Positions 17,106-27,346 are shown, numbered from the stretch's first letter. The stretch is 38,133 nucleotides of DNA from Neobacillus vireti (GCF_001026695.1 NZ_LDNB01000013.1:181358-219490), one strand, 5' to 3'. Translations and numbers: made by a program. The notes: generated from the sequence alone by a model not told the origin.

Positions 17106-17720
17106 ATGAATTTGAAAACAGGCTTTTTTGAGCGGAGGGCGGGGAAACAAATTTTTCATGATGATGTGCAAGCTGCTGAAAACCTGGCGGCTGAACTGCT
17201 ATCCACAATTCCTAAAGTGACAAGCCGGCCAATTGTATTTGTTTGTATTGGAACGGACCGCTCCACAGGGGATTCATTAGGACCACTTGTCGGGACTCTT
17301 TTAGAGGAGAAAGAGCTGAAATCATTTTATGTTTACGGAACATTGGATAAACCAATCCACGCTGTGAATCTGGCTGAAAAAATCGCGGAAATCAATACAA
17401 GACACGTTCATCCTTATATTGTCGGAATCGATGCCTGCTTAGGGCGAATAAAAAATGTTGGGAACATCCAGGTCGGAAATGGCCCCGTGAAGCCGGGAGC
17501 AGGCGTTAACAAAGACCTGCCTGCTGTAGGAGATATACATATCACTGGCATCGTCAATGTCAGCGGGTTTATGGAGTTTTTCGTTTTGCAAAACACACGC
17601 TTAAATCTTGTGATGAAAATGGCCAAAACAATTGCCAACGGAATTTACGAAGCAAGCCTGCTTTACCCAAAACTATCCTGGAACGACTTAAAATGGTTAG
17701 ATGAAGAGAAGACGAATTAA
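17106..17720 (+). CDS. yyaC: Spore protease YyaC (GPR-like, DUF1256)
   Basis: Sporulation-associated protein related to the germination protease fold. The 204-aa product has FVCIGTDRSTGDSLGPLVG (about 47-65) and the acidic IVGIDACLG segment, both hallmarks of the family. GPVKPGAGVNKDLPAVGDIHITG is also conserved. ATG behind GGGAGAGGA. Plus strand, flanked upstream by a forespore-type promoter and downstream by a bidirectional terminator. The name follows the B. subtilis gene in the same position; its substrate is not known to me. Confidence 0.92.
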   Translation: MNLKTGFFERRAGKQIFHDDVQAAENLAAELLSTIPKVTSRPIVFVCIGTDRSTGDSLGPLVGTLLEEKELKSFYVYGTLDKPIHAVNLAEKIAEINTRHVHPYIVGIDACLGRIKNVGNIQVGNGPVKPGAGVNKDLPAVGDIHITGIVNVSGFMEFFVLQNTRLNLVMKMAKTIANGIYEASLLYPKLSWNDLKWLDEEKTN

Positions 17721-17759
17721 AAAAGAGCGCACAGTGTTAAGACACCTTACGCTCTTTTT
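17720..17759. terminator. Bidirectional terminator between yyaC and DUF554 gene
   Basis: AAAAAGAGCG (17720-17729) pairs with CGCTCTTTTT (17750-17759), with an inner GTGT/ACAC hairpin. The outer A and T runs allow both strands to terminate. Confidence 0.85.
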
Positions 17760-17770
17760 ATTTCCGTTTA

Positions 17771-18484
17771 TCAGAAAAATAGATTGACAATATAAACACC
17801 CGTTACAATTACTCCCGTTACGAAGATACCTGGAAGCAGGTTGGCAACCTTTATCTTTACCATTCCCGTAAGGTTTAAACCAATGGCAAAAATCATAATT
17901 CCGCCCGCAGCCGTCATTTCAACAATAAATTGGTCCATTAATGCCTGAGGAACAAATCGGTCAATCTGAGTAGCAAATAAAGCAATTAACCCTTCATAGA
18001 GAACGACAGGAATCGCAGAAAAAATCACGCCGATGCCAAGCGTAGTCGTTAAAATCAACGCTGTAAATCCGTCAATAAAGGATTTCATGTACAAAACATC
18101 ATGATCACCGCGAATCCCGCTGTCAAGGGCACCAAGAATCGCCATTGCTCCAATCACAAAAATTAATGTAGCGTTCACAAACCCTTCTGATATGCTGCCT
18201 TTTCCATTTGAACCAATCTTCCGCTCCAGCCACTGACCCAAATCATTTAATCGATCTTCTAATCTTAATAGCTCCCCGATAACCGCTCCGGCTACGAGGC
18301 TGATGATGACAATGATGAAATTTTCACTCTTAAATCCCATCTGTAAGCCTAAGACCATCACAGACAGTCCAATCGCATACATGACCGTCACTTTCATTCC
18401 TTCAGGGATGCGGTTTAGCAGCTTCCCGATCAAAGATCCAATAATAATTAATAGTCCATTTACAAGTGTTCCTAGTAAAAACAT
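17771..18484 (-). CDS. DUF554 family integral membrane protein
   Basis: A 237-aa protein with about seven hydrophobic segments, starting MFLLGTLVNGLLIIIGSLIG. It contains the family's conserved glycine-rich motifs (GALDSGIRGDH, GGIMIFAIGLNLTG) and a hydrophilic stretch LERKIGSNGKGS near 85-100. Function unknown; a transporter role is only a guess. ATG behind AAAGGCG. It lies between the spo0J terminator and yyaC, and its orientation matches spo0J. Confidence 0.88.
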   Translation of the reverse strand: MFLLGTLVNGLLIIIGSLIGKLLNRIPEGMKVTVMYAIGLSVMVLGLQMGFKSENFIIVIISLVAGAVIGELLRLEDRLNDLGQWLERKIGSNGKGSISEGFVNATLIFVIGAMAILGALDSGIRGDHDVLYMKSFIDGFTALILTTTLGIGVIFSAIPVVLYEGLIALFATQIDRFVPQALMDQFIVEMTAAGGIMIFAIGLNLTGMVKIKVANLLPGIFVTGVIVTGVYIVNLFF

Positions 18485-18542
18485 GGTGTTTTTTCGCCTT
18501 TCGAAATAGTATTAATATTAACCTAGGATCAATAGAAGTAAA

Positions 18543-18569
18543 ATAAACCATCGTCGTGCGATGGTTTAT
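18543..18569 (-). terminator. spo0J terminator
   Basis: ATAAACCATCG (18543-18553) with CGATGGTTTAT (18559-18569), loop TCGTG, then TTTTACTT. The spo0J stop codon lies inside the stem. Confidence 0.85.
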
Positions 18570-19414
18570 AAAGTCTCCTCTTGATTGAGCATTTCTAGAA
18601 TGCGTTCCAGATCCTCTTGAGAGAAAAATTCAATTTCAATTTTCCCCTTATTTTTGTTTTGTTTAATATTTACAGTTGTCCCAAAGCGCTCACGAAGAAA
18701 ATGTTCCCTTTCTTTAATGAAAACATCCTTTTTCTTTTCCGGCTTTTTTGTTTCACGTGAAACATTTTCATTTAAATGCTGAATTAATTTTTCTAATTGA
18801 CGGACATTCAGCCCTTCGTTAACAACCTTCTCTACTAAAACTGGCACATTCGCCTTTTGCCTGAGTCCTAATAATGCGCGGCCATGGCCCATGGATATTT
18901 TCCCAGCTGAAATCAGTTCCTGAATTTTTGCAGGAAGGGACAGGAGCCGAATGTGATTGGCTATATGCGGCCGGCTTTTCCCTAACCGCTTTGCTACCTC
19001 TTCCTGTGTCAGCTGCAGTTTTTCCATTAATGTTTGATAGGCAAGTCCCTCTTCAATCGGGTTTAAATCTTCCCTTTGCAGGTTTTCGAGGACAGCTAAT
19101 TCCATCATTTTCTGTTCAGAAAGCTCGCGGACTACTGCTGGAACCGTTTGGAGCTTCGCTTCCTTTGCCGCTCGAAAACGCCGTTCTCCCACAACAATTT
19201 CGTAGCCTTTTATACTTTTTCTCACAACGAGAGGCTGTAAGATTCCATGTTCTATAATTGAATCCTTTAATTCATCAATTGACTCTTGTTGAAAGGTTTT
19301 GCGAGGCTGGTAGGGGTTGGGACGCAGATCCTTAAGTTTGATCTCTTGGACAGTTTCTTCCTTACTGACATCATTGAAAAAAGCATTTAGGCCCTTTCCT
19401 AAACCTTTAGCCAT
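18566..19414 (-). CDS. spo0J: Chromosome partition protein ParB (Spo0J)
   Basis: CTP-dependent DNA clamp that loads at parS, spreads, and recruits SMC; also stimulates Soj ATPase. The 282-aa protein starts MAKGLGKGLNAFF (Soj-activating N-terminus). The CTP-binding domain carries NPYQPR and GERRFRAAK (motif GxRRxxA, about 77-86) and ENLQRED. A helix-turn-helix lies near 120-180 (LTQEEVAKRLGKSRPHIANHIRLL), and a C-terminal dimerisation domain follows. Overlaps soj by 8 bases. A parS site lies within the gene, as in B. subtilis. Confidence 0.97.
   Translation of the reverse strand: MAKGLGKGLNAFFNDVSKEETVQEIKLKDLRPNPYQPRKTFQQESIDELKDSIIEHGILQPLVVRKSIKGYEIVVGERRFRAAKEAKLQTVPAVVRELSEQKMMELAVLENLQREDLNPIEEGLAYQTLMEKLQLTQEEVAKRLGKSRPHIANHIRLLSLPAKIQELISAGKISMGHGRALLGLRQKANVPVLVEKVVNEGLNVRQLEKLIQHLNENVSRETKKPEKKKDVFIKEREHFLRERFGTTVNIKQNKNKGKIEIEFFSQEDLERILEMLNQEETL
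18749..18764. promoter_or_regulatory. parS site
   Basis: Perfect 16-bp palindrome TGTTTCACGTGAAACA, identical to the consensus parS, lying inside the spo0J coding sequence. It is the nucleation site for Spo0J and SMC loading near oriC. Confidence 0.97.
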
Positions 19415-20168
19415 TCGCGACCACTTCCTTTGCTAAATCTAAATACACTTCAGCACCGCGGGATTTTGAATCATAGGTAATGATTGGTTCCCCATGGCTT
19501 GGAGCTTCACTTAGACGCACATTTCTTGGAATAATGGTTTTATAGACTTTATCTTGAAAGTACTTTTTTACTTCTTCAATGACTTGGATGCCAAGATTTG
19601 TCCGCGCATCAAGCATTGTTAATAAAACGCCTTCAATTTTCAAGTCTTGATTTAAGTGTTTTTGTACCAGTCTGACCGTGTTTAATAACTGACTTAAGCC
19701 TTCAAGTGCATAATATTCACATTGAACAGGGATTAACACCGCATCCGATGCCGTTAACGCATTAATCGTCAATAAGCCTAATGATGGCGGACAATCAATA
19801 ATAATATAATCAAATTGATCTTTCACTTCTCCAAGAGCCCGTTTTAGCCTGACCTCTCTTGAAATCGTGGGAACCAATTCAATTTCAGCACCCGCTAACT
19901 GAATAGTAGCCGGAATTGCATACAAATTTTCAACAGATGTTGGCTTAATAACAGCTTTTGCTTCGACATCGTCTACTAAAACATCATAGATACACTGCTC
20001 TACTTCTGCTTTTTCAATGCCGATACCGCTGGTTGCATTACCCTGTGGGTCTGTATCTACCAGTAAGACCCGTTTTCCAATATAGGCTAAGCAAGCGCCT
20101 AGGTTGACAGAGGTAGTTGTTTTACCGACTCCGCCTTTTTGATTCGCGATTGCAAGGATTTTGCCCAC
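19407..20168 (-). CDS. soj: Chromosome partition ATPase ParA (Soj)
   Basis: Dynamic ATPase that segregates origins and, in bacilli, controls DnaA. The 253-aa protein has the deviant Walker A KGGVGKTTT (11-19) with signature lysine, the A' motif LLVDTDPQGNAT, and Walker B-region IIIDCPPSLG. GTG start (20166-20168) behind AGGTGA. Overlaps spo0J, so the two are coupled. About 270 bp of AT-rich DNA, including the noc terminator, lies upstream; two GATAGAATT motifs there could be -10 regions, but no clear promoter was chosen. Confidence 0.97.
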   Translation of the reverse strand: MGKILAIANQKGGVGKTTTSVNLGACLAYIGKRVLLVDTDPQGNATSGIGIEKAEVEQCIYDVLVDDVEAKAVIKPTSVENLYAIPATIQLAGAEIELVPTISREVRLKRALGEVKDQFDYIIIDCPPSLGLLTINALTASDAVLIPVQCEYYALEGLSQLLNTVRLVQKHLNQDLKIEGVLLTMLDARTNLGIQVIEEVKKYFQDKVYKTIIPRNVRLSEAPSHGEPIITYDSKSRGAEVYLDLAKEVVANG

Positions 20169-20392
20169 GTTGTCACCTACCCTTTAATTCTCAAAAGATA
20201 TTATTCTCAAATTCTATCAAAAGTGTCGTTAATATCACCAATTCTATCATAAAACAAGGAATGTAAAATTCCATTCCTCTATTTTATCATGAAATGAAAG
20301 GGTTGTTGTTTTTTTTCCAAAATAAATATAGTGTTTCAGACTGGAACAATTATTCCATTTTCCCCAAAATTAGGGATTGTAACACACAAAAA

Positions 20393-20426
20393 CAGGGGAG
20401 CAGACAAAAAGTCGTGTGCTCCCCTG
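20393..20426 (-). terminator. noc terminator
   Basis: CAGGGGAGCA (20393-20402) pairs with TGCTCCCCTG (20417-20426), followed on the minus strand by TTTTTGTG. Located 12 bases after the noc stop. Confidence 0.93.
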
Positions 20427-20437
20427 AATATAGTTAT

Positions 20438-21301
20438 CTATTTTTTCTTTGGAATCCGAATAGTAAATTGGTAAAATTCATCAAATTCTTCTTCCTCAGC
20501 ATCCAGGTTAATCCCGCTGTCTGTTACCATCGTTAATGATTGCCGAATGGTATTGACGGCAATTCTCATATCTTTACTGAAAGCCTTTCTTTTCGGCTTT
20601 GGTTTTTCATTCTTTTGTTCAAGCAGCCTGGCAACCCGTTCTTCGGTCTGCTTAACATTCCAATTCCGTTCCATCACTTCAGTTAAAAGAGTCACTTGTT
20701 TTTCCGGATCTTTCAATGGAATCAATGCTCGAGCATGACGTTCAGTAATGGTTTTATTTAATAAGGCATCCTGAACCGGCTCCGGTAATTTAAGAAGCCG
20801 CAATTTGTTGGCGACAGTCGACTGCCCTTTACCAAGGCGCTGTGCTAATGCTTCCTGTGTCAAGTTGTGAAGCTCCAGCAGCTTCCCGTATGCGTGGGCT
20901 TCTTCAATTGGGGAAAGCTCTTCCCGTTGTAAATTCTCGATAAGCGCCACAGATGCCGTTTCGGTATCGGTTAAATTTTTTATAATGGCTGGCGCTTCGT
21001 CCCAGCCAAGTAATTTCATCGCACGCCAGCGGCGCTCCCCCGCGATAATTTCATATTTATCGACTGCAAATTCCCTGACCACAATCGGTTGAATGATACC
21101 GTGTATATGAATCGTTCTCGATAACTCTTCAATTTTCTCTTCATCAAATACCGTCCGCGGCTGGAATCGATTGGGCACAATCTGATCAATCGGTATTTTT
21201 TTTATTTCCTCGTTTCGTTCGATATCCAGCTCTTTCTCAAGCTCAACCTCTTGTTCTCCCTTATCGCCGAGGCCAAAAAAGCGTGTAAACGAACTCTTCA
21301 T
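20438..21301 (-). CDS. noc: Nucleoid occlusion protein Noc
   Basis: ParB paralogue that binds Noc sites and holds nucleoid DNA at the membrane to block Z-ring assembly. The 287-aa protein begins with an amphipathic segment [12 protein letters not shown] (membrane-targeting helix in Noc). ParB-type features follow: [22 protein letters not shown] and an [27 protein letters not shown]. It is distinguished from Spo0J by this N-terminus and its position next to rsmG. ATG behind GGTGG/GGGGG. No perfect Noc-binding site (ATTTCCCGGGAAAT) was found in the window. Confidence 0.95.
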   Translation of the reverse strand: MKSSFTRFFGLGDKGEQEVELEKELDIERNEEIKKIPIDQIVPNRFQPRTVFDEEKIEELSRTIHIHGIIQPIVVREFAVDKYEIIAGERRWRAMKLLGWDEAPAIIKNLTDTETASVALIENLQREELSPIEEAHAYGKLLELHNLTQEALAQRLGKGQSTVANKLRLLKLPEPVQDALLNKTITERHARALIPLKDPEKQVTLLTEVMERNWNVKQTEERVARLLEQKNEKPKPKRKAFSKDMRIAVNTIRQSLTMVTDSGINLDAEEEEFDEFYQFTIRIPKKK

Positions 21302-21368
21302 CCCCCAACACCACCTTTACGAAACTCCCTATTACTTATTCTCTATGCAATCCAATTCTTCCTGCCCT

Positions 21369-21397
21369 AGGATAACATTTTTGTCTAAAAATTGTAA
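21369..21397 (-). promoter_or_regulatory. Possible noc promoter
   Basis: Minus-strand TTACAA (21392-21397), 17 bp, TATCCT (21369-21374), just past the rsmG stop region. Matches are moderate and no experimental support is implied. Confidence 0.45.
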
Positions 21398-21400
21398 GCT

Positions 21401-22117
21401 TTATTCAATTGGCATTTTACCAGGTGTTCCTGGCTTCCGGGGGTATTTCTTTGGTGTCTGTTTTTCTTTTTTAATGATTAAGATTGTGCGTTCACTCTCT
21501 TCCAATGGCAGCGTAAAGGTAAACTCTTTTTCTACCTTACCGCCAAGAGTAGTTATCGCCTTTTGACCCACTTCTAATTCATCCTTGGCATGAGCTGCCT
21601 TCATGGCAATAAAATGGCCGCCTACTTTTACAAGCGGTAAACAGAGCTCACTTAATACGGACATTCTTGCAACAGCCCTTGCTGTTACGACATCAAATCT
21701 TTCCCGGTAGTTTGGATTGACCCCAAAGGTTTCCGCCCGATCATGAACAAAATGGACGTTTTCCAAATCCAATATGTTAGCAAGATGATTTAAAAACGAG
21801 ATTCGCTTGTTTAATGAATCAACAATCGTTACTTCGATTTGAGGATAAATGATTTTCAAGGGGATACTTGGAAATCCTGCACCCGCCCCGACATCGCAAA
21901 GATGAAAGGGCTTGGTAAAATCAAAATAAAACGATGCTGTAATCGAATCAAAAAAATGCTTTAAATACACATCAGCTTTTTCCGTAATTGCGGTTAAATT
22001 CATTTTTTCATTCCATTCAACCAAGGTTGAATAGTACTTTTCAAACTGGGCTAGCTGCTTTTCAGAAAGGAGAATCCCCTTTTCCTTTAAACCCGCTTCA
22101 AATTGTTCGATATTCAT
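21401..22117 (-). CDS. rsmG: 16S rRNA (guanine527-N7)-methyltransferase RsmG
   Basis: Methylates G527 of 16S rRNA in the streptomycin-binding region, using SAM. The 238-aa protein has the Rossmann SAM motif [16 protein letters not shown] (about 73-88). [21 protein letters not shown] and a Lys/Pro-rich C-terminal tail ([16 protein letters not shown]) follow. Twelve bases after mnmG, so co-transcribed. Loss of function would be expected to give low-level streptomycin resistance (established for the family). Confidence 0.97.
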   Translation of the reverse strand: MNIEQFEAGLKEKGILLSEKQLAQFEKYYSTLVEWNEKMNLTAITEKADVYLKHFFDSITASFYFDFTKPFHLCDVGAGAGFPSIPLKIIYPQIEVTIVDSLNKRISFLNHLANILDLENVHFVHDRAETFGVNPNYRERFDVVTARAVARMSVLSELCLPLVKVGGHFIAMKAAHAKDELEVGQKAITTLGGKVEKEFTFTLPLEESERTILIIKKEKQTPKKYPRKPGTPGKMPIE

Positions 22118-22129
22118 TAATAAATCTTC

Positions 22130-24019
22130 CTATTCATTTGAGATTCTGGCCACGCGGCCTTGCTCCAGGTAGACAAGGAGAATCGAAATGTCGGCTGGAT
22201 TTACTCCTGAAATCCGGGATGCTTGGGCTAGTGATAGCGGTTTGATTTGTTTTAATTTTTGTTTTGCCTCGGTTGCGATTCCTGAAATTGCATCATAATC
22301 GATATTCTCAGGGATTTTCTTATCTTCCATTTTCTTTAAACGCTCGACCTGCTGCAATGATTTTTCAATATAGCCCTCATACTTAATTTGGATTTCTACT
22401 TGTTCCTTGACTTCATCATCCAAAGGAGAATCTGATTTCGTAAGAGTCTCCAGCAATTCATAGGACATTTCCGGTCTTTTTAACAAATCAGAAGCACGGA
22501 TTCCATCCTTCAATTCACTGCCGCCAATACTGCGGATTAGTTCTTGGACTTCGGCAGAAGGTTTTAAAATGACCGACGATAATCGTTGCTTTTCTGCTTC
22601 AATCGCTGCCCTTTTCACTAAAAATGATTGATAACGTTGTTCACGGATTAGGCCAATTTCATGCCCTGTCTCTGTTAATCGGAGATCGGCATTATCATGA
22701 CGTAATAAAAGCCGATATTCCGCTCTTGATGTTAACAATCGATAAGGTTCGCTTGTTCCTTTTGTAATTAAATCATCAATCAACACACCAATATAGGCAT
22801 CGGATCGGCTTAACACCAATTGTTCGCGGCCGAGTGCATTCAATCCGGCATTAATACCGGCCATTAACCCTTGACCTGCAGCCTCTTCATAACCGGACGT
22901 CCCATTAATTTGACCTGCTGTATATAAATTTTTGACAACCTTTGTTTCCAGCGTTGGCCATAGCTGTGTAGGTACAATCGCATCATATTCAATCGCATAG
23001 CCGGCTCTCATCATTTGGGCATTTTCGAGGCCAGGAACCGTTTTGATGATTTGCTGCTGCACGTCTTCCGGCAGGCTTGTTGATAATCCTTGTACATAGA
23101 CTTCTTTTGTATTCCGTCCTTCAGGTTCGAGAAAAATCTGATGGCGCGGCTTGTCATTAAACCGAACAACCTTATCTTCAATTGACGGACAATATCTTGG
23201 TCCTGTCCCTTTAATCATTCCGGAAAACATCGGTGACCGATGAAGGTTTGCGTCAATTAATTGATGGGTTCGGTCATTTGTATAGGTCAGCCAGCATGGC
23301 AGCTGGTCGGTAATATATTTGGTTGTTTCATAGGAAAAGGCGCGTGGCGCTTCATCACCAGGCTGGATTTCCGTCTTGCTGTAATCAATCGTGTTGCTAT
23401 TTACCCGTGGCGGTGTCCCTGTTTTAAACCGCACTAATTCGAATCCAAGCTCCTCTAAATGCTCCGACAGCTTTATCGATGGCTGCTGGTTATTCGGACC
23501 GCTCGAATATTTTAATTCGCCAAGGATAATTTCGCCGCGTAAGAATGTTCCTGTCGTAATAATAACTGTTTTTGAACGGTAAACAGCACCTGTTTTCGTA
23601 ATGACGCCTTTAGAAACACCGTCCTCGACGATTAATTGCTCGACCATGCCCTGGATTAAGGTTAAATTGGCCTCTTCTTCCAAAGTCTTTTTCATTTCAT
23701 GCTGGTAGGCAAATTTATCAGCTTGTGCTCTTAGGGCGCGGACTGCCGGCCCTTTACCAGTGTTCAGCATCCGCATTTGGATATATGTTTTATCGATATT
23801 CTTTGCCATCTCGCCGCCAAGGGCGTCGATTTCCCGAACGACAATCCCTTTTGCCGGACCGCCGACAGATGGGTTACATGGCATAAAGGCAACCATATCT
23901 AAGTTGATGGTAATCATTAATGTTTTTGCGCCAAGCCGTGCCGCCGCAAGGCCCGCCTCACAGCCAGCATGGCCGGCACCAATGACAATGACGTCATAAT
24001 TTCCTGCTTCGTATAGCAA
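22130..24019 (-). CDS. mnmG: tRNA U34 carboxymethylaminomethyl enzyme, FAD subunit MnmG
   Basis: With MnmE installs cmnm5U at the wobble base of certain tRNAs, including tRNA-Lys and tRNA-Glu. Start placed at TTG (24017-24019) with AAAGGAGG 7 bases before it, giving 629 aa (B. subtilis 628). The FAD dinucleotide fold [14 protein letters not shown] (about 10-23) and [14 protein letters not shown] (with a conserved Cys) are present. [18 protein letters not shown] and the C-terminal [11 protein letters not shown] complete the family pattern. Followed closely by rsmG; separated from mnmE by a repeat-filled gap. Confidence 0.96.
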   Translation of the reverse strand: MLYEAGNYDVIVIGAGHAGCEAGLAAARLGAKTLMITINLDMVAFMPCNPSVGGPAKGIVVREIDALGGEMAKNIDKTYIQMRMLNTGKGPAVRALRAQADKFAYQHEMKKTLEEEANLTLIQGMVEQLIVEDGVSKGVITKTGAVYRSKTVIITTGTFLRGEIILGELKYSSGPNNQQPSIKLSEHLEELGFELVRFKTGTPPRVNSNTIDYSKTEIQPGDEAPRAFSYETTKYITDQLPCWLTYTNDRTHQLIDANLHRSPMFSGMIKGTGPRYCPSIEDKVVRFNDKPRHQIFLEPEGRNTKEVYVQGLSTSLPEDVQQQIIKTVPGLENAQMMRAGYAIEYDAIVPTQLWPTLETKVVKNLYTAGQINGTSGYEEAAGQGLMAGINAGLNALGREQLVLSRSDAYIGVLIDDLITKGTSEPYRLLTSRAEYRLLLRHDNADLRLTETGHEIGLIREQRYQSFLVKRAAIEAEKQRLSSVILKPSAEVQELIRSIGGSELKDGIRASDLLKRPEMSYELLETLTKSDSPLDDEVKEQVEIQIKYEGYIEKSLQQVERLKKMEDKKIPENIDYDAISGIATEAKQKLKQIKPLSLAQASRISGVNPADISILLVYLEQGRVARISNE

Positions 24020-24069
24020 AGTATTTCCTCCTTTTCCGTACAAACGGAAAAAATTGCGTTAAACAATAA

Positions 24070-24113
24070 AATGTCCAGCTCCAGCGCCGCAAACGGGCGC
24101 TTCCGCTTTTCTT
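24070..24113. repeat. Short copy of the GTCCAGCTCCAGCGCC intergenic repeat
   Basis: Reads AATGTCCAGCTCCAGCGCC... and ends ...GGGCGCTTCCGCTTTTCTT, both ends of the longer copy at 24148-24301 with the interior deleted. Non-coding and able to fold (GCGCC/GGGCGC). Confidence 0.75.
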
Positions 24114-24147
24114 CAAAGATAAAAAGTATAAAATTTTGGACTTTGAG

Positions 24148-24301
24148 AATTGTCCAGCTTCAGCGCCCTAGCGGCTAATGTCCTTCGCTCTCCGCCCTAC
24201 GATAAGTCAACATCGAATCGCCTCCGGCTCTTCGTGTTTCCTTTATCTCAGTTGGAGCGCTCCAGGCCATACGCCGCTGAACAGGGCGCTTCCGCTTTTC
24301 T
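24148..24301. repeat. Long copy of the GTCCAGCTTCAGCGCC intergenic repeat
   Basis: A 154-bp GC-rich element starting AATTGTCCAGCTTCAGCGCC and ending GGGCGCTTCCGCTTTTCT. Its last bases reach the mnmE stop codon (24300-24302). Similar elements are common in Bacillaceae intergenic DNA. With the short copy it fills most of the 280-bp gap between mnmG and mnmE; no gene is supported there. Confidence 0.8.
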
Positions 24302-25685
24302 ATTTCCCTAAACAAAACTGTGCGAATAACTGGTCAATTAGACTTTCATGGACGCTGTCGCCGATGATTTCGCCAAGCAGCTCCCATGTTCTCGTTAAAT
24401 CTATTTGGATGATATCAATCGGTGTGCCCATTTCCACTCCGTCAAGCGCCTCTTCGATTGCGTGGAGACTTTGGTGCAATAATGCAATATGACGGCTGTT
24501 GGAAACGTAGGTCATATCTCCCGCTTCAATCGAACCAGCAAAGAATAATGAAGCAATTGCTTCCTCCAGTTCATCAACACCGCGATCTTCTAATAGTGAT
24601 GTCGTCACAACCTTATGTTCCATTGCTAATTCATGAACCCGGGCCATATCAATTTGCTGCGGCAGGTCCGTTTTATTAACAATAACGATGACATCCATCC
24701 CTTTGACGACCTCAAAAAGATGCTCATCCTCAACACTAAGCTTGTCAGAGTAATTCAAGACCAGCAAAATTAAGTCGGCCTCTTTCAATACTTGACGGGA
24801 GCGCTCGACACCAATCCGTTCGACGATATCTTCCGTTTCCCGGATACCGGCCGTGTCCAATAGTCTGAGCGGGACGCCGCGGACATTGACATACTCTTCA
24901 ATCACATCACGCGTTGTTCCAGGAATATCAGTAACAATTGCTTTATTTTCCTGAACAAGACTATTTAATAACGACGATTTCCCGACATTTGGGCGCCCGA
25001 CAATGGCAGTAGACAGACCTTCTCGTAAAATTTTCCCTTGCTGTGATGTTTGCAGCAACTTATTTATTTCCTCACGAACAAAATGAGCCTTTTCTTTAAG
25101 CATTTTATGGGTCATTTCCTCGACATCATCGTATTCCGGGTAATCGATATTCACCTCAACATGAGCAAGGATTTCTAAGATTTCCTGGCGGAGCCTTCTA
25201 ATCAGCTTCGATAACCGTCCGTCCATCTGCCCGAGAGCCACATTCATCGCCCGGTCTGTTTTCGCTCTGATTAAATCCATAACCGCTTCTGCCTGCGATA
25301 AATCAATCCGTCCATTTAAAAAAGCCCGTTTCGTAAATTCACCGGGTTCAGCAAGTCTCGCACCATTCGTTAATACATGCTGTAATACCCGATTCACGGA
25401 AACAAGTCCACCATGGCAATTTATTTCAACTACGTCCTCTTTCGTAAACGTCTTCGGTCCTTTCATGACAGAGACCATTACCTCTTCCACCACTTGGCCG
25501 CTTTTCGGATCAACCAGATGGCCATAGTGAATCGTATGGGTTGCCACTTCAGCTAACCTCTTTCCCCCTATACTCTTAAATAGCTTGTCTGCAATTGGGA
25601 TTGCCTCATCGCCGCTCAAACGGACAATCGCAATGGCACCCTCACCCATCGGCGTCGATATCGCTGCAATAGTATCAAATTCCAT
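24300..25685 (-). CDS. mnmE: tRNA modification GTPase MnmE
   Basis: GTPase partner of MnmG in cmnm5U34 synthesis. Taken from [18 protein letters not shown] (461 aa); a GTG three codons upstream overlaps the purine run and is less likely. N-terminal THF-binding domain (1-118), helical domain, and inserted G domain with [14 protein letters not shown] (about 223-236), IPGTTRD and DTAGIRE, NKTD. C-terminal CLGK with the conserved Cys. Own transcription unit; a DnaA-box cluster lies upstream. Confidence 0.96.
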   Translation of the reverse strand: MEFDTIAAISTPMGEGAIAIVRLSGDEAIPIADKLFKSIGGKRLAEVATHTIHYGHLVDPKSGQVVEEVMVSVMKGPKTFTKEDVVEINCHGGLVSVNRVLQHVLTNGARLAEPGEFTKRAFLNGRIDLSQAEAVMDLIRAKTDRAMNVALGQMDGRLSKLIRRLRQEILEILAHVEVNIDYPEYDDVEEMTHKMLKEKAHFVREEINKLLQTSQQGKILREGLSTAIVGRPNVGKSSLLNSLVQENKAIVTDIPGTTRDVIEEYVNVRGVPLRLLDTAGIRETEDIVERIGVERSRQVLKEADLILLVLNYSDKLSVEDEHLFEVVKGMDVIVIVNKTDLPQQIDMARVHELAMEHKVVTTSLLEDRGVDELEEAIASLFFAGSIEAGDMTYVSNSRHIALLHQSLHAIEEALDGVEMGTPIDIIQIDLTRTWELLGEIIGDSVHESLIDQLFAQFCLGK

Positions 25686-25792
25686 TTTCCTCACTTCACC
25701 TCACAAATAAAAAAATTCATCTATATATAATAAATAACTTTTTCTCCAAATTACTAGAATACCACATGACTTTTTATTTTTACTACCGTAAA

Positions 25793-25848
25793 TTATCCAC
25801 AACCTGATGGTATCCTTGTATTATTTTAACTTATCCACATGTGAATAA
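25793..25848. promoter_or_regulatory. DnaA-box cluster upstream of mnmE
   Basis: Three boxes in 56 bp: TTATCCACA at 25793-25801 and 25831-25839 (perfect) and TGTGAATAA at 25840-25848 (reverse, TTATTCACA). A DnaA-box cluster between jag and trmE(mnmE) is known in B. subtilis, so this is a likely conserved oriC-proximal regulatory site. Confidence 0.88.
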
Positions 25849-25911
25849 CAATAAAACAAGAAATGAAACAAAGTTGTCGACAGGTGAATTACTTAAATCG
25901 GGCAAAAAAAA

Positions 25912-25939
25912 ACACCCTGCTTAAATTTAAGCTGGATGT
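25912..25939 (-). terminator. jag operon terminator
   Basis: ACATCCAGCTTAAA/TTTAAGCAGGGTGT stem with one mismatch, followed by a run of nine T on the minus strand, 16 bases after the jag stop. Confidence 0.9.
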
Positions 25940-25955
25940 CTTTTTTATAAAAAAT

Positions 25956-26579
25956 TTACCTTTTCACTGGTGTAATAACAATAAATCGATGTGGTTCAGA
26001 GCCATCTGAAAATGTTTTTACTCGTTTGTTTTCGGCTAAAGCGGTATGAATCACTTTACGCTCATAGGATGGCATTGGTTCTAATGGCACATCTTTTCCT
26101 GACTTAACAGCCTTTAGCGCCAGTCGGTGTGCTAATTGAATAAGCGTTTCGCTGCGTCGATTGCGGTAATCCTCAGCGTCCAAGATAACCGTTAAATATT
26201 GATTGGAAAAACGATTAATAACGAGCTGAGTCAAATATTGCAGCGAATTTAGTGTTTGACCTCTTTTTCCAATCAAAAGAGCAATCTTTTCCCCCGTCAT
26301 CACAAAGTGAACCTGTTTGCCGTCACGTTTGATTTCGATTTCCACCGGAGCTCCCATTTGTTCACTCACTTGGATAAGAAATTTCTTTGCTTCTTCAAGT
26401 GGATCGATGATGACTGATACTTTGACGACTGCCGGACGTGAACCAAAAATACCGAAAATCCCTCTTTTTCCTTCGTCTATGATGTCTACCTCAGCGCGGT
26501 CTTTTGTTGTTTGTAATTGAACTAAAGCTGATTCTACTGCTTCTTCGACAGTTTGTCCTGTAGCAGTTATCTGTTTCAC
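25956..26579 (-). CDS. jag: RNA-binding protein Jag (KhpB)
   Basis: RNA-binding protein implicated in cell elongation and sporulation in Firmicutes. The 207-aa protein has three parts. The Jag_N domain (1-52) has [14 protein letters not shown], the KH domain (about 75-145) has the GxxG loop IGKRGQTL, and R3H (about 150-207) has RNRRSETL and [15 protein letters not shown] start (26577-26579) overlapping the spoIIIJ stop (GTGA), so coupled to it. Confidence 0.95.
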   Translation of the reverse strand: MKQITATGQTVEEAVESALVQLQTTKDRAEVDIIDEGKRGIFGIFGSRPAVVKVSVIIDPLEEAKKFLIQVSEQMGAPVEIEIKRDGKQVHFVMTGEKIALLIGKRGQTLNSLQYLTQLVINRFSNQYLTVILDAEDYRNRRSETLIQLAHRLALKAVKSGKDVPLEPMPSYERKVIHTALAENKRVKTFSDGSEPHRFIVITPVKR

Positions 26580-27346
26580 TTCTTTTCACCCGCTTTACCG
26601 GTTGCCGTTGCCCGCAAATCCGGTCCTTTAATAAAATAGGTTTGTACAATCATAAATATATTTCCGACAACCCAATACAATGAAAGAGCTGCTGGGAAAC
26701 TAAACGCGAAAAAGACAATCATAATCGGCATCATCCATAGCATCATCGCCATTTGCGGGTTTTGTTGCTGACCAGCCATCATCATTTTTTGCTGGATAAA
26801 CGTAGTGATACCTGCAACAATCGGCAAAATATAATATGGATCTGAATGACCAAGCTCAAACCAAAGGAATGTTCCTACTTTAAGCTCTGGTGTTCTAGAA
26901 ATGGCATGATAAAAACCAATTAAAATTGGCATTTGCACGATTAATGGGAAACAGCCTGCCATCGGATTAACGCCATGCTTAGAAAACAGCGCCATTGTTT
27001 CTTGCTGCAGCTTTTGCTGTGTCTTTTGATCTTTAGAGCTGTATTTTTCTTTCAGTGCCTTCATTTCTGGTTGCAGGGCCTGCATCGCCTTTGAGCTCTT
27101 TGTCTGCTTAATCATCAGCGGCAATAGAACTAATCGAATTAAAATCGTAACGACAATAATCGAAAAGCCATAGTTGTCTCCTAGAAAATGAGCAACCTCC
27201 TTAATCAGCCAGGACAATGGATAGACAATGTACTCATTCCAAAAACCTGTGCTCTCCGACGTAATCGGCTTCTTAATCTCACTGCATCCTGCTAAAAGAA
27301 AGAATACAGAAAGCATGCCGAATAAAAGTAATATTCGCTTTTTCAA
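26576..27346 (-). CDS. spoIIIJ: Membrane protein insertase YidC1 (SpoIIIJ), lipoprotein
   Basis: Inserts membrane proteins with or without SecYEG; the SpoIIIJ paralogue is needed for sigma-G activation in the forespore. Start placed at TTG (27344-27346) with GAGGAGG 9 bases upstream, giving 256 aa; the frame reaches further upstream only into the ribosome site. Lipobox LLAGC with Cys21, then five hydrophobic segments. The first core helix [17 protein letters not shown] holds the hydrophilic-groove Arg, and a Lys-rich cytoplasmic hairpin and Gln/Met-rich loop ([11 protein letters not shown]) follow. Downstream of rnpA and coupled to jag. Confidence 0.95.
   Translation of the reverse strand: MKKRILLLFGMLSVFFLLAGCSEIKKPITSESTGFWNEYIVYPLSWLIKEVAHFLGDNYGFSIIVVTILIRLVLLPLMIKQTKSSKAMQALQPEMKALKEKYSSKDQKTQQKLQQETMALFSKHGVNPMAGCFPLIVQMPILIGFYHAISRTPELKVGTFLWFELGHSDPYYILPIVAGITTFIQQKMMMAGQQQNPQMAMMLWMMPIMIVFFAFSFPAALSLYWVVGNIFMIVQTYFIKGPDLRATATGKAGEKK

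Noticed and set aside
20169..20290. Specific promoter for soj
   Set aside because: Two GATAGAATT motifs look like -10 regions, but neither has a convincing -35 at 16-18 bp.
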